A stretch of 64,000 nt of DNA from Blepharisma stoltei (GCA_914767885.1 CAJZBQ010000004.1:1093001-1157000); one strand, 5' to 3'. Shown: positions 43,261 to 53,866, counted from the first letter of the stretch. The notes: generated by a model from the sequence alone, not told the origin. Made by a program: numbers and translations.

Positions 43261-44896
43261 ATGGACTCTTGTCGAGAGCACAAACATCACAGCTCAAGCA
43301 GTTCTGCCCGCAAAGATCCCAAAAACAATACACGACCTGCTAATTCTTTTTCTCTTGACCCATCTTCTCCAACAAAAAAGCTCAACTCCAACTATGAAGA
43401 ATTTCAAGCTAACAAAGAAAATGAAGCAGACCAGGCAGAGAAACCTGACCTTACTTTTCTTTTTAATCCTCTCCGAGATGAAGTAAAGCCATATAGCTTA
43501 TATCCCTTTATAGATTTTCTTTATCGTGCAAAATGTACTGGATTATTAAACGACTAAGAGAGACTCTATTAAAGGAACAGGCTGGATATCTATATCAAGA
43601 AGTGCTAAAAAGTGACATGTCAAAAAATGGTGACAAGTCTGAAAAAAGTTGACAAGCAAACGCGCCAAATTTTTTAAAATGGATTTATTATTAAAATAAT
43701 TTAAAACTTAAGATACCCAATTAGATAAAAGATATAATTGCACATTATATATTGGCTTTAAATATTTTGATTTTCATATATATTTAAATTTAATAATAGC
43801 TGTAAAAATCAAAAACTTGCAACTCAATGTGCATTTTTTCCGGCTCGATAGAATTTCTTTATTTTATGCTAATTTATTTATGAAGACTAGAGCTATAATT
43901 TGCAAAGTGCGTGGCTTGTGATTCTCAATATATACAAAGTTCTTATCGACTCATATGAGAAGTATTTAGCAAAAATTCAATATGACTTATAAGTGAAAAT
44001 CAAAAATTTGCAACTCAATGTGCATTTTTCCGGCTCGATATAATTTCTTATTTTAGTGCTAAATTTATTTATGAAGACTAGAGCTATAATTTGCAAAGTG
44101 CGTGGCTTGTGTATCTCAAAATATACAAAGTTCTTATCGACTTATATGATGTGTACTTAGCATAATTAAATATTGATTTAAAATTAAAATATCTTAAGTT
44201 TTAAATTATTTTAATAATAAATCCATTATAAAAATTGACGCGTTTACTTGTCAACTTTTTTCAGACTTGTCACCATTTTTTGACATGTCACTTTTTAGCA
44301 CTTCCTGATATAGATATCCAGCCCGTTCCTTTAATAGAGTCTCTCTTGGTCGTTTAATAATCCAGTACATTTTGCACGATAAAGAAATCTATAAAGGGGT
44401 ATGAGCTATACCATTTAGATGGCGATACTTCAATGTATACTCTATTATAAAGAATTTTTGTTTATAAATTACCTTTAAAAATATTCAGTTTAAAGCAGAA
44501 TATACAGAATCCTCAATCGTTAGCAGAGCCAATCTTAAATCCGAGCCAATGGTCATTGAGAGCATCAATGACTTTATGGACCTGTACCAATCAGACAACA
44601 AAGGCTTCATTGGTCGCAAAGAATATGAAAGAATGTACAATAAGATCTGCTCAGTTTTACGTATCAGCATCGACCCGAGCGAAAAACGCAAAATTTTAGA
44701 CGACGACTGGAAAAAAGACTCAAGAGGCCAAGATAAAATGTCAAGGGAAATGCTTTTTGACGCCATGTTCGAGCTTTGTGACGTCTGGTGTCCACATATA
44801 GACCCAGTTGAGTACAAAGAATTTTTCAGCCAAATAAAATTCCGAATCAGATATGAAGGCTATAAAGACAGCTCTGCTTATGATATAATAAGTTAA
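43261..44896 (+). CDS. EF-hand-like protein, split by a large palindrome and a 65-bp IES
   Basis: ATG 43261 begins a disordered Ser/His/Lys-rich N-terminus (MDSCREHKHHSSSSSARKD). Coding runs to LRDEVKP, then a 917-bp palindromic insert. It resumes YHLDGDTSMY, is broken again by a 65-bp IES, and continues TESSIVSRANLKSEPMVIES. The C-terminal part looks like a degenerate EF-hand pair (INDFMDLYQSDNKGFIGRKEYERMY and a helical second half ending FRIRYEGYKDSSAYDIIS), TAA 44896. The joined protein is about 217 residues. No catalytic motif is present; likely a Ca2+-sensor-like or structural protein. Confidence 0.75.
43494..44410. mobile_element. Large palindromic IES (917 bp) with tandem repeat in the loop
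   Basis: TA at 43492-43493 and 44409-44410. Arms of about 240 bp are near-identical inverted copies (left TATAGCTTATATCCCTTTAT; right reads the complement of TATAGCTCATACCCCTTTAT). The loop holds two direct copies of a ~185-bp unit. Removal joins DEVKP to YHLDGD. Confidence 0.9.
43805..44165. repeat. Two-copy tandem repeat (~185 bp) in the palindrome loop
   Basis: Copies start near 43812 and 43991. Both contain TTGCAACTCAATGTGCATTT, CCGGCTCGATA, GAAGACTAGAGCTATAATTT and CAAAGTTCTTATCGACT. Confidence 0.88.
44438..44502. other. 65-bp TA-bounded IES
   Basis: Both boundaries read TATAC (44436-44440 and 44501-44505). Excision joins DGDTSMY to TESSIVSRANL. A clean representative of the shortest insert class. 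Confidence 0.8.
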
Positions 44897-44968
44897 TTTT
44901 ATAAAAATCATAATTAATTGCCAAAATTAGGCTTCATAAGCCACTGAATTAAATCTGATATATATTAA

Positions 44969-47900
44969 ATGGTAAAAAGACAACCCCTAGTGGTCGTTTT
45001 GCTTAGTGTGCCTTTTAGAGTGGCTGTGGGGATTAGGCAGCATACAGGAAAAGTGGTGCGATGGGCTTCTGAAGCTATTATACAGTTTATTTTAGGCTTG
45101 CTGATGATTTTTAACTTTAGAAGTGGGTTTACTCAGCTTGCAATCAGCGGAGTTTTCAGAGTGCTCATTTTAAGCTCATTTATGTCTGGAATAGTTTATT
45201 CTTATGTGTTAGGATTAAAAAGACTTTGGTATGAAGATCACCCTGTTTTATCTGGCTTGATAGTTATAGCTGAGCTAATCCTAGCAGCTTATGTGCTTAA
45301 AAAAGGGTGGGGTATGGTATTGCCGAATACTAAAGCAAAATATAATTTAGCATGTCTTATAGATTTGAGTAAAATAATTGTGATTTATTGGTATTCCTAT
45401 TTATATTGTAAAATAGGCATTTTTTATTAATAATTAGTCATATATATATATAATTGATATAGTTCGCCAAGGGTTTAAAGACCTTGCATCAGCTATTCTC
45501 ACTGTTCTTACTATTTGTACATTGGTAGGAATACCAAATCTTAAGAATAGTCCTAAAGATGCTGATAAATATTTCATATTTGTCCTCAAAGCTTTCTCAT
45601 TAGGAATTGCGAATATTGTGGAGCTTCCTTTTATTATACTCCTAATTGCGTTCCCTTGAAGACTATTTATGTTCTTTTCTGAAGCCCCAAAACTACAAAG
45701 CAAAAATAAAAGAATAATGCTGGCTTTACATTATTTTGTCGATGGGATTATAGATATCCCATTTATAGCGATTTTACTAATCCTTTTGGCGACATTAGTC
45801 AAGGCAAGTTCTATGATTAAGATTATTAAAGAAGGCAGACTTTCTAGATCCCTTATTTTTGAGCACTTTTTTATTCTGATTTTAGATGTGATTACATTAA
45901 TTCTAGGAGCCATTATTTTCTGTGGAATTTTAAGGTCTAAAGCTTTATACAAATCAATACGTATAGATCTGGCAAGAAGAGGGGGTGATAGAAGACATTT
46001 ACTTGGAGATATGGTTACTCATCCCTAGTAAAAGAACAAAATCATTGGAGAAATCCCAATTTTTTATATAAAACCTGCCCTACGTGGGCGAGCAATAATT
46101 TTTTATGAAAAAATAAATAATATAAGTGGTAATTATTATAATGAAATTTCTAGCTAAATCTGTTTAATTTTAAACAGCTTGCATTTTAAACATAAACTTT
46201 ATAAGTTAAATTAATATTTGCTTTAAAATTATTTTGATTTGAGATTTTTTAAAAAATAACTCTTATCCATAAAGCACAAGTTTTTTTGTTCGCACATTGA
46301 GGGGGTTATACATTTACTTGATACTATTTTATTTATCCCAGGGTGCATTATTTTCCTAGCAGTTTTAATTCCAGTGTATAGATTAAAATATATGCTTAAT
46401 TATTTTGATTAAAGTCTTCTACACTGGTCCAGGATTTACTATAAAAATTAAGGCAGCGTTAATCAAGCATAAAATCTAGCTTATTCAATTAGGTATATAC
46501 ACTTTGATTTTGACAAAATTGCTAGCAATAGTGAAGATTATCAAAAATTCCTCTATGAGCTTTTATTACAAATCCCTGAAGAAATTTCTGATTTATTCCA
46601 TATTGTGCTACTTTTAACCAGCATAGTATTTTTCTGAAGATTTTTCCCATTTATTCTGACTTTTAGATTTGGGAATGACTGGCATAAAGATGTCCTCAAA
46701 CTTTTCAAAAGAGGAATTTCTGACATTCCTGCAGGTCTGCTAGGCTGCTTTATTTTAGTTACTATATATAGAATCCCATTAGCAATAAGAAGAAAAAGAC
46801 AGCACGAATATTGGTTTTTGTTAATGATGGATGTGACAAAAGAAATTTTGAAGGATTTTTTGACTCTTCCTTATTTTCTTGTAAAATTGGTATGTCCTTG
46901 GAGACTTATTCCTACCATGATCCAGATATGAAAAACAAATATTCCTAAAGAGCAAAGAAAAATAATGAAACAAGATGGGCTGAGGCCTTTAGAAGACTAT
47001 CTTACCTTCATCTTTGTGATTATCCTGATTCTATCAATATGAAGAACTGCAGAAATAATTTCCTTACTCCCCCACCTCCTTTAGAAAAAATTTTTAGCTC
47101 ACTTAAGGAAGGGTTAATTTTTCTTTTTTTAAAATTTATGTATAATTTTTATTTCAATTTTTTTTTTGAAATGTTAAAAAGTCCACATTCGAAATAATTT
47201 TAAAGCAAATATTAATCTAACTTGTAAAATTTATGTTTTAAAATGCAGGCTGTTTAAAATTCAACAGAAATAGCTAGAAATTTCATTATATTAATTATTA
47301 ATTATATATCAAAATATATCTTCTTAAAAATATATATTTACTCAAGGAGGGTAGGTTTTAGACCAAAAAAATAAAGATTTTTCTAATGGTTTTGTTCGCT
47401 CACAGAGAACATGGGAGTTAGTGGTCTCGCATATTCGCCAAGTCATAAACCATGAAAAAGTTACATCATCCTTATTCAGAAAAGTCTTCAGAAAATTCTG
47501 CCAGCTTTTAATAGACTCTCTGATGCTAATTATGATGACTTTAATTTTCGTCATGATAATAGAACTCCCTAACTTTTTTAGAAGAATGCGTTCTTTCTAC
47601 TATTTATATAAAGAAAGAAGAGGGATACAGTTTTTGATATACATTCAATCATTATTCCCATCTAAACCAGTCGTCAAAGAGAAAAAAGAGCATATAAATA
47701 AATTCAACAAAAATGTTTTTACTAATGTTTGCAGCTTTTTGGATATAAAAACATTAGGAAATGTGGCCCAAGCAAATAAGAAATTCAAAGATTTAGTATC
47801 ATTCCCACCTGTATGGAAAGAACAGTATGAAAAATACTGGAAAAGCCATATACCTGCTAGCTCAGTAAGAGAAATCGCATGGGACGATGACTATAAAAAA

Positions 47901-49673
47901 CTTGCAATCGAAGGCTATACGAATTTTATTGAAAAAAATAAAGACGTTATATTAGATGAACAAGAAAGAGATTATAGGATGGGCGCGAGGGCTATTGTAC
48001 TAGAAGAGTTTGTGCTGACTTCCTCTCCACGAGCGGACAAAAAAAATTTTATTGGCTACAGAGGGGGTTAATTTTTAAAAAATTTATAGAGAAAAATCAC
48101 GATTAGAAATGGAAAATAAATTTGATTTGCAAAATGTATGTTTAAAAAAAGAAAAGTCAAACAGAATTAGCTCGAGATTTCATTATATTTTATTCTTAAA
48201 AATTTTTATTCACTCATGGTAGGTGGGTTTTTGCCTAAAAATAAGGACTTTTCCAAAGGATTTGTTCACTCATAGAGCGGAGAGTGAGCATTTTCGGTTT
48301 TCCTCATATTATAGCTTTACCTGCTAAAGCTGTAGTTTATATCTTGTCAAAAATTGATTATGATAAATATTTCCAAGGACCAAGATATTCTAGGTTATTT
48401 TCATTTGAAATTTGGGTAAGTCCAGGTGAAAATATCACAATGTTTTATAATTCTTGTAAGAGTGGGGTAAAACCAGACGAAGACACTTTAAAGAGCTTTT
48501 ATCATATTCAATTGAACTGTCTTTATATTATTATGTGCATTGTTATGATTATTGTGGAGCAGATCTCATTTTTTACTTGTGCATTTGATTTTTTGCTGTT
48601 AAGAATATTTTCATTTGGCACTGCTATTCCGTTAAATGTATTTGCAGGTCAAAGAAATGCGCAGCAGTTATGGGCTTTTCAATATGCACTGCAGCTGATA
48701 GCTGCATTAGTAATTATAGCTTTAAAGATAGGAATATTAGTATTCCCATTTATGATGTCCTATAAATTCACTAATTACACTATTATAGGCTGTGTTTTTG
48801 GTCCAGCATATATAAATGTATTAGCTTATTTGGTGATCTATGTGAATTTAATAACAGCTTATAGATACTTCAGCCATTTCCAACAATTTAGACCTCACTT
48901 AGCAGGATACTTTATATTTGTTTTTGCTAATAAAGGAATTGATATTGGAGCTATTTTATTGAAATCTTTAATAGCAATTGTGAAAGGTGTATGGAGACTA
49001 ATTTCAGAATTTGTAAGAGGACTTAATCGTCACCTTTTCTGAGTATATATAAATTATTATTTATTTTAAAATTTTTTATAATTAAAAGGTATTTTTAGAA
49101 GATTAATAAAAATTTATAGTATTTTTTAATAAAAAAATAATCAAGAAAAATTTAATACGCAGAGTTACTGTATTTTTACCAAAAGGACAGATTTTTTACC
49201 TTTATAAAGCAATTTTAATTTCTAGTGGTGGGACTCTTAAAAACTGGGGATATATAGGAGATTTAATATACACTCCTTTAGTTCTTGCTTGGATATTTTG
49301 GCCAATAGCAATTCCATATATATTTGGAAACTGATATCTTATATTATCATAGTAATAAATGGCTTTGGATGAAAACTTAATTTACTCCGTGAGTTCCTTT
49401 TCCCTCAACCAACTTTATTATTATGGGGTTAGGTTTTTACTATACAAGAGTAGAAAATGTAGAGGAATCTTATACTTCGCCACCTTGTGCATTATCAGCG
49501 ATAAGATAGAGAAAAAAGCATCTAGCGACACTGAGCATCTAGATGCCCAACTAGAAGTTAGCTAAATTAAGCTAATTGATTGATATCTTATATTACCAAT
49601 TTTCCCAGTTGTAATATTTTTACTGATTAAAGGTTATGCAATTGCTAAAAATTCATGGGACGATAAAGAGTAA
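44969..49673 (+). CDS. Polytopic membrane protein with an internal F-box, split by seven inserts
   Basis: ATG 44969 (MVKRQPLVVVLLSVPFRVAVG). Roughly ten or more hydrophobic helices are spread over the protein (IIQFILGLLMIFNF, ILTVLTICTLVGIP, GIIDIPFIAILLILLATL, ILDVITLILGAIIF, LNCLYIIMCIVMIIVEQISFF, LVIIALKIGILVFPFMM). Between helices lies an F-box-like segment: FNKNVFTNVCSFLDIKTLGN, then VAQANKKFKDLVSFPPVWKEQYEKYW. Several TGA codons are Trp. Inserts are near 45404-45460, 46018-46308, 46412-46495, 47067-47420, 48018-48286, 49046-49157 and 49347-49580; without the last the protein ends FGNWYLILPIFPVVIFLLIK...NSWDDKE with TAA 49671-49673. An F-box suggests a link to SCF ubiquitin ligases at a membrane; that function is inferred and I know no matching family. 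Confidence 0.78.
45404..45460. other. Short IES in the F-box membrane gene, boundaries ambiguous
   Basis: A stop-containing AT-rich stretch ends at the TA before GTTCGCCAAGG. Left TAs at 45374, 45402 or 45414 all keep the frame, giving 85, 57 or 45 bp. Joined text ends in KIVRQGFKDLASAIL or close variants. Confidence 0.6.
46018..46308 (+). mobile_element. Diverged family A MITE / IES in the F-box membrane gene
   Basis: 291 bp. Left end TACTCATCCCTAGTAAAAG then AACAAAATC; right end TTTGTTCGCACATTGAGGGG then GTTA. The interior motif GTTTAATTTTAAACAGC is kept. Removal joins LLGDMV to IHLLDTILFIPG. Confidence 0.82.
46412..46495. other. Short TA-bounded IES in the F-box membrane gene
   Basis: 84 bp (or 93 bp with the upstream TA at 46401). 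Removal joins YMLNYFD to YIHFDFDKIASNSED. Confidence 0.72.
47067..47420 (+). mobile_element. Family A MITE / IES in the F-box membrane gene
   Basis: 354 bp, TA at 47065-47066 and 47419-47420. Left TTACTCCCCCACCTCC; right TTGTTCGCTCACAGAG then GGGAGTTA. Shares the family interior. Removal joins TAEIISL to VVSHIRQVINHEKV. Confidence 0.88.
48018..48286 (+). mobile_element. Family A MITE with TG instead of TA at both ends
   Basis: 269 bp. Left end CTGACTTCCTCTCCACGAGC; right end TTGTTCACTCATAGAGCGG then AGAGTGAGC. The dinucleotide where other copies have TA is TG at 48016-48017 and at 48285-48286. Joining at TG gives EEFVL-SIFGFPHIIALP in frame; joining at nearby TAs gives IVLERRVSIFGF. Confidence 0.75.
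49046..49157. other. TA-bounded IES in the F-box membrane gene
   Basis: 112 bp (109 with the adjacent TA). Removal joins GLNRHLFWV to RRVTVFLPKGQIFYLY. Confidence 0.78.
49347..49580 (+). mobile_element. Retroposon-like insert with perfect 15-bp target duplication in the last exon
   Basis: 234 bp between perfect copies of TGATATCTTATATTA (49332-49346 and 49581-49595). It starts TCATAGTAATAAATGGC and ends TTAGCTAAATTAAGCTAAT. It contains one ATG-initiated frame of 68 codons (49359-49565) filling most of its length. Removing the insert plus one repeat extends the host protein by a final transmembrane helix. Confidence 0.82.
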
Positions 49674-50219
49674 ATATATTAAGGTTAATAGATTTATTAA
49701 TGGCTATACGTGAATAATTCAAATTATTAATCTGATCAAAAAAATGGCTTATTAATTGCATATGCGATAACTCTCTATTTAATTTTCGATTTAAATAAAA
49801 AGATTTAATCAATAAGCACTTGCAATAAATATTCAAATTAATTAGACGTGCATCTTCTGCAGCTTTTAAATTAATAAGTATTTAAATTTATAAAAGAAAA
49901 TCAATATTTTCAAAGTATTTAACATTGAACACTTGATAAAATTTTAGCTTTTATTATAAGTTTGATTTATCTTAAACAGCTATTTTCGAAATAAAAACTT
50001 TTTATCTAAATTTGCATTTAAAATACAAAAAAGCATGGCAATGCTGAATAATTTTGCAAAATTTAAATTTTTTGCCTATTCTAGTACAGGTCGGAGGATA
50101 TGTGATTTCACTTTTGAATATAATAAGTTTTTGGACGCAATTTCATGTAATCCTTTAGCTTTAAAAAAATACTAATTTTAAATTCAAATTAATGTAAAAA
50201 GTCAAACGATTTGTTGAAT
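49674..50219. other. AT-rich intergenic region
   Basis: About 545 bp between convergent genes. No feature seen. Confidence 0.5.
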
Positions 50220-50741
50220 TTAACTGTTTATCATTAAAAGTGTCAAAAAATTAAAAACAGCTTCAATATTGTTATTTCTCTTTGCAGATGTTTCGATATA
50301 AACAATATTTAAATTATCTGCTAACTCTTTTGCTTCATCATAAGAAACTTGCCTTTCGCTTTCTAAATCGCATTTATTTCCTACTAAAACTATAGGTGTA
50401 TTAGAGCTTATACTGCTCTTTGCTGTCTCATATCACCCGTTAACAGAATTAAATGATTTTCTATTTGTTATATCAAATACAAGAAAAATTCCATCCTTAG
50501 GCCTTAATTGTGTCGGCAAGGAAGTATTGAACCTTCTATCGACGTTATAATCTCAGATTTGGAGCTTAATAGTTTTTCCTAGCATTTTAACTGTGTGAAA
50601 TTTAAAATCAAATCTCCCTGCTGTGTATGCATATTCATGATAAATCTTGTCACAGTATCTAATTAATATACTTGACTTGCCGCACCCATAGTCTCCAATG
50701 AAAATTACTTTGAAAATGAAATCATAGTCTTTTGCCTTCAT
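50220..50741 (-). CDS. Atypical Rab/Ras-like GTPase with degenerate switch II
   Basis: ATG 50741 to TAA 50220, 173 residues, TGA read as Trp twice (I-W-DYNVDRR and G-W-YETAK). The P-loop GDYGCGKSS, G4 VGNKCDLES and G5 ETSAKRN are intact. The WDTAGQE switch II motif is replaced by WDYNVDRRF, losing the catalytic Gln and the Gly. GTP hydrolysis should therefore be impaired. The C-terminus ends FLTLLMINS without cysteine, and there is no Gly at position 2, so no lipid anchor is apparent. The protein may be a constitutively GTP-bound or nucleotide-insensitive regulator (inference). Confidence 0.85.
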
Positions 50742-50883
50742 GATTGACTTTTGCTTTATAAGACTAGACTTGTTTTTAATAAATTTCCATTTTTAGATAG
50801 ACTGTTTAAAAAAAATTTATTGAGGTAACCGATCTATTTATGCTTGTTATGATAAGACTTCATAATTTTTTGATCCAGCACTA

Positions 50884-51133
50884 ACTTTCCCCCTCCGTGA
50901 GCGAACAAAAAAATCTTGTAGCTCGCGGAGGGGGTTAATTTTTTTTTTAAAATCATTATATATAAATTTTATAGAATTTTTTTTTTTTAAAAAAATCCCA
51001 CACTTCGCAAAAATTGGAAAGCAAGCATTAATTAATTTGTAAAATTTTTTTTAGAACGCAATTTGTTTTTTTGTTTGTTTGATCACGGGGGATTTTTCTA
51101 ATGGTTTTGTTCGCTAACGGAGTGGGAAGAGTA
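50884..51133 (+). mobile_element. Family A MITE, intergenic
   Basis: 250 bp, TA at 50882-50883 and 51132-51133. Left TAACTTTCCCCCTCCGTGAG with hairpin copy GCTCGCGGAGGGGG; right TTGTTCGCTAACGGAGTGGG then AGAGTA. The interior is shortened. Confidence 0.88.
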
Positions 51134-51519
51134 AGGAAAGGTCCGATTTTATAAAATTTCAGTAAATCAATTAAATATTATTATATAAAGAAGTCAGATC
51201 AGTAAACTTGCATGAGATTCACTTCATTAGAAGAGAAAATTGAAACATCATCATTTAATTTTCCTCAAAAATTTTTTAAAAGCAAATTGACGATCGTTTG
51301 TTGGCTTTTCACAAGCTTTGGCGTACCATGAAGAATTATGACTAATATACCTTTAGCTAACTTTCATTAGTTAAGTAGACTAGTGATTCATTCAAAATTG
51401 GCCTTGAATTTTGAATCATTATTGTAACCGCTATTAGCCAATTGTGGATTGCCATAATCCCAATAAATCTGTGATAGCTAATATTAAGGTAATATGTTAT
51501 CAATATAAATGCTTATTAG
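51134..51519. other. AT-rich intergenic region
   Basis: About 385 bp between the MITE and the zinc-binding protein gene. No gene seen. Confidence 0.45.
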
Positions 51520-51993
51520 TTAAATTTTAGTAATTCCTTCCTCCTTAATGACATTAAATCTATGCATTCTTCTGCCTTTCTTCCTCCCATGAGTCCTTGC
51601 CTTATGATAGTGCTGTAGGTAGCACATCTGGCATTTACCTTTTGCATAGTGTTGACGGTCTTGATGGGGACAAGCCCAAGCTTGCTTGTCCCTTCCAAGT
51701 CTGTGGTAGCAGTTGTTGCACATATTCTTCGCATAATGTTTGCGATCGGTATGCGGACAAGCTGTGATTTCCTTGGCTTTCCGCTTTCCTTCGTCCTCTA
51801 GCTTATAAGAGGAATCAATGGTGTGGTGGTCAACATCCTCCGAAGTAGGAGGTCTTCCGATAAAAGACAGTCCTGGCAAGTTTAGACTTACCGGCCACTG
51901 TCCTTCTATTGCCATTGGTGACAACAGGGAAAACATGTTCATGAAAACATTTTGTTGGACTTCTTCATATGAAAGTATTGGTATATTTTTCAT
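51520..51993 (-). CDS. Small Cys/His tandem-repeat protein (putative zinc binding)
   Basis: 157 residues, ATG 51993 (MKNIPILSYEEVQQNVFMNM) to TAA 51520, no insert. The C-terminal half carries two copies of a module ACPHxDRxHYAKxxCxxCY: CPHTDRKHYAKNMCNNCYHR and CPHQDRQHYAKGKCQMCYLQ, spaced about 30 residues. A basic tail follows (HGRKKGRRMHRF). The regular C-x2-H...C-x2-C pattern suggests a small zinc-binding fold, possibly nucleic-acid binding given the basic tail. I recognise the repeat style but not a named function. Confidence 0.78.
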   Translation of the reverse strand: MKNIPILSYEEVQQNVFMNMFSLLSPMAIEGQWPVSLNLPGLSFIGRPPTSEDVDHHTIDSSYKLEDEGKRKAKEITACPHTDRKHYAKNMCNNCYHRLGRDKQAWACPHQDRQHYAKGKCQMCYLQHYHKARTHGRKKGRRMHRFNVIKEEGITKI

Positions 51994-52542
51994 ATTATAG
52001 TGATATTTATACCAAATAAATGATAATCATCATATTATTTGAACGATAATAATATAGGTGCGATTTTTTAAGGGGAAGTTCAAATTTCTAATGACATTGA
52101 AATTATTTAATATATTATTTATTAATTATTTGCAATTTTAGAGAGTCTTAATTCTTCCTATTAAGAAAGAGTAATTTAAAGTTAGATATTTTAGAGATAT
52201 GTTATAAATTTTTAGATTAAATGCATTTTTAATTTTCTCTAAAAATATCATTATTCGTTATTAAAAGCACCGAGATTTTTTCTTTCTTAATTGCGAGAGT
52301 AAGTAAAATTAATTGGGTTTGTGAAAAAATATTTTTGTTTCTGATGAGGGAGCTTTATATGGAAATCCATTTCTGTTTTTTATAATTTTAGGTTTTATGA
52401 TTTCTCTTTAATAATATGTGGTCAACTTCTTTATTTCCCTTTAAAATCTTATTAATTTATATCTATTTATAACAAAAGGCAATCTTTAATAGCTAGCTGT
52501 TGCTTTATTATCCATAAAAAGTAGGATCAAAGTCATAAGCTA
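51994..52542. other. AT-rich intergenic region
   Basis: About 550 bp upstream of the zinc-binding protein gene. No gene seen. Confidence 0.45.
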
Positions 52543-52850
52543 ACTCCTCCCATCCGTAAGCGAACAAAAAATCTTGTTCACTCACACGGAGGGGGTTAAA
52601 AATTTTTTTTTAAATTTTATAGGAAAATTTATTTTTCGAAATTTCCACTTCTCAAAAAATTGGAAAGCAAAAATATTAATTTAATTTGTAAAATTATTTT
52701 TAAAATTAAATAAAATTAGTCAGAGATTTCATAATACTAGTTATCACTTTCCTATTAAAAAAACTTTTATTAGCTCACGAAGGGTGGGCTTTTAATCAAA
52801 AAATAGGGATTTTCCTTATGGTTTTTGCTAGCTCACAGAGGGGGGCAGTA
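52543..52850 (+). mobile_element. Family A MITE, intergenic
   Basis: 308 bp, TA at 52541-52542 and 52849-52850. Left TAACTCCTCCCATCCGTAAG; right TTTGCTAGCTCACAGAGG then GGGGCAGTA. The hairpin copy at the left end is diverged. Confidence 0.88.
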
Positions 52851-53778
52851 AGTAGCATTCCTATTTTGCTAATATAGATGATATATTATTTAAATTTATC
52901 AATTTTTAAAAAAACTCACATATTTGTTGCATTTATTTTAATATAAAATTCATTTACCTTATAAATGTTCCGTAAATCAGAAACTCATTAGACAAATTCT
53001 AAAGACAATAAAAATTAATTTGCACTAAAATGCATATGAATACTAGAAAAGTATTAATAATTTATGCTTTATTATAAAAAATAAAAAAACTTGCTATTAC
53101 GCAATTATAGCTTGCTGAAATATTTTATTAAAACTTTGAAATTATCAAGCAGTTGCTTGCTGGATAAATAATATAGTGCAGATTCACTTATTAATCATTA
53201 TAGAAGCTGTCCCAAGCTTAAACCTTCTGACATTTTTAATATTGAGTAGACAGTCGACATCCTAGTGGTATTGCTAGGGACATGGGGCAGCACATATAGA
53301 AAGCTAATTAAGTAAATTAACTATTTGCTATGCAGATTTAAATGGGCAATCATTTTTCAGCATTTAATACTATAGTTAATCTTAATAATTCCATAAATTG
53401 CTATTCTATCAAGCAAAGTTACCTATTAAATCGAAAAAATCGTAGATATATTATATTTCAATTCTATTCAAAGATAAAATTGTAAATCCCTAAATAATTT
53501 CAGCTTTATGCGAATCTGTGGAAGAATTAGTAAATAGTTTTTTACAAATTAAAATTATACACTTATAATTTCTTCTAGCTTATGAAAAGAGCACTTAGGA
53601 CTTAGTTTCTGATATTCAAAATATGATTAGCTAATAATGCTAACCTAAAAATTACAAAAAATCTTGAAAAATATTAAAAAGGAAAACAAAATTTAAACAC
53701 TCAAAATTTTTTGGGCATATTCAATTAAAATAACAATCAATAGATAAAACAATACCATGTGTCAATAGTTTAAGATTT
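52851..53778. other. Intergenic region with a possible structured element
   Basis: No coding frame. A GC-richer patch at 53205-53300 includes CCTAGTGGTATTGCTAGG, a small stem-loop. It could be a non-coding RNA or an old insert; I cannot assign it. Confidence 0.35.
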
Positions 53779-53866
53779 TATAGTGAGTGACACTGACTGG
53801 CACGGGGTGCTTTTGGTTCAATTTCGAGCCAAAAGCACCCCGTGCCAGTCAGTGTCACTCACTATA
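53779..53866. mobile_element. Perfect 88-bp palindrome, TA-bounded
   Basis: Two perfect 38-bp arms starting TATAGTGAGTGACACTGACT flank a 12-nt loop (TTCAATTTCGAG). The ends are TATA on both sides. GC-rich arms stand out from the AT-rich surroundings. Resembles a minimal palindromic IES in intergenic DNA. Confidence 0.85.

Noticed and set aside
49359-49565. 68-codon frame MALDENLIYS as an independent gene
   Set aside because: It is entirely inside an insert with a perfect 15-bp target duplication; coding potential is unproven.
53205-53300. Small non-coding RNA gene
   Set aside because: Only one short stem-loop is visible; no boxes or family match, so noted as unassigned only.
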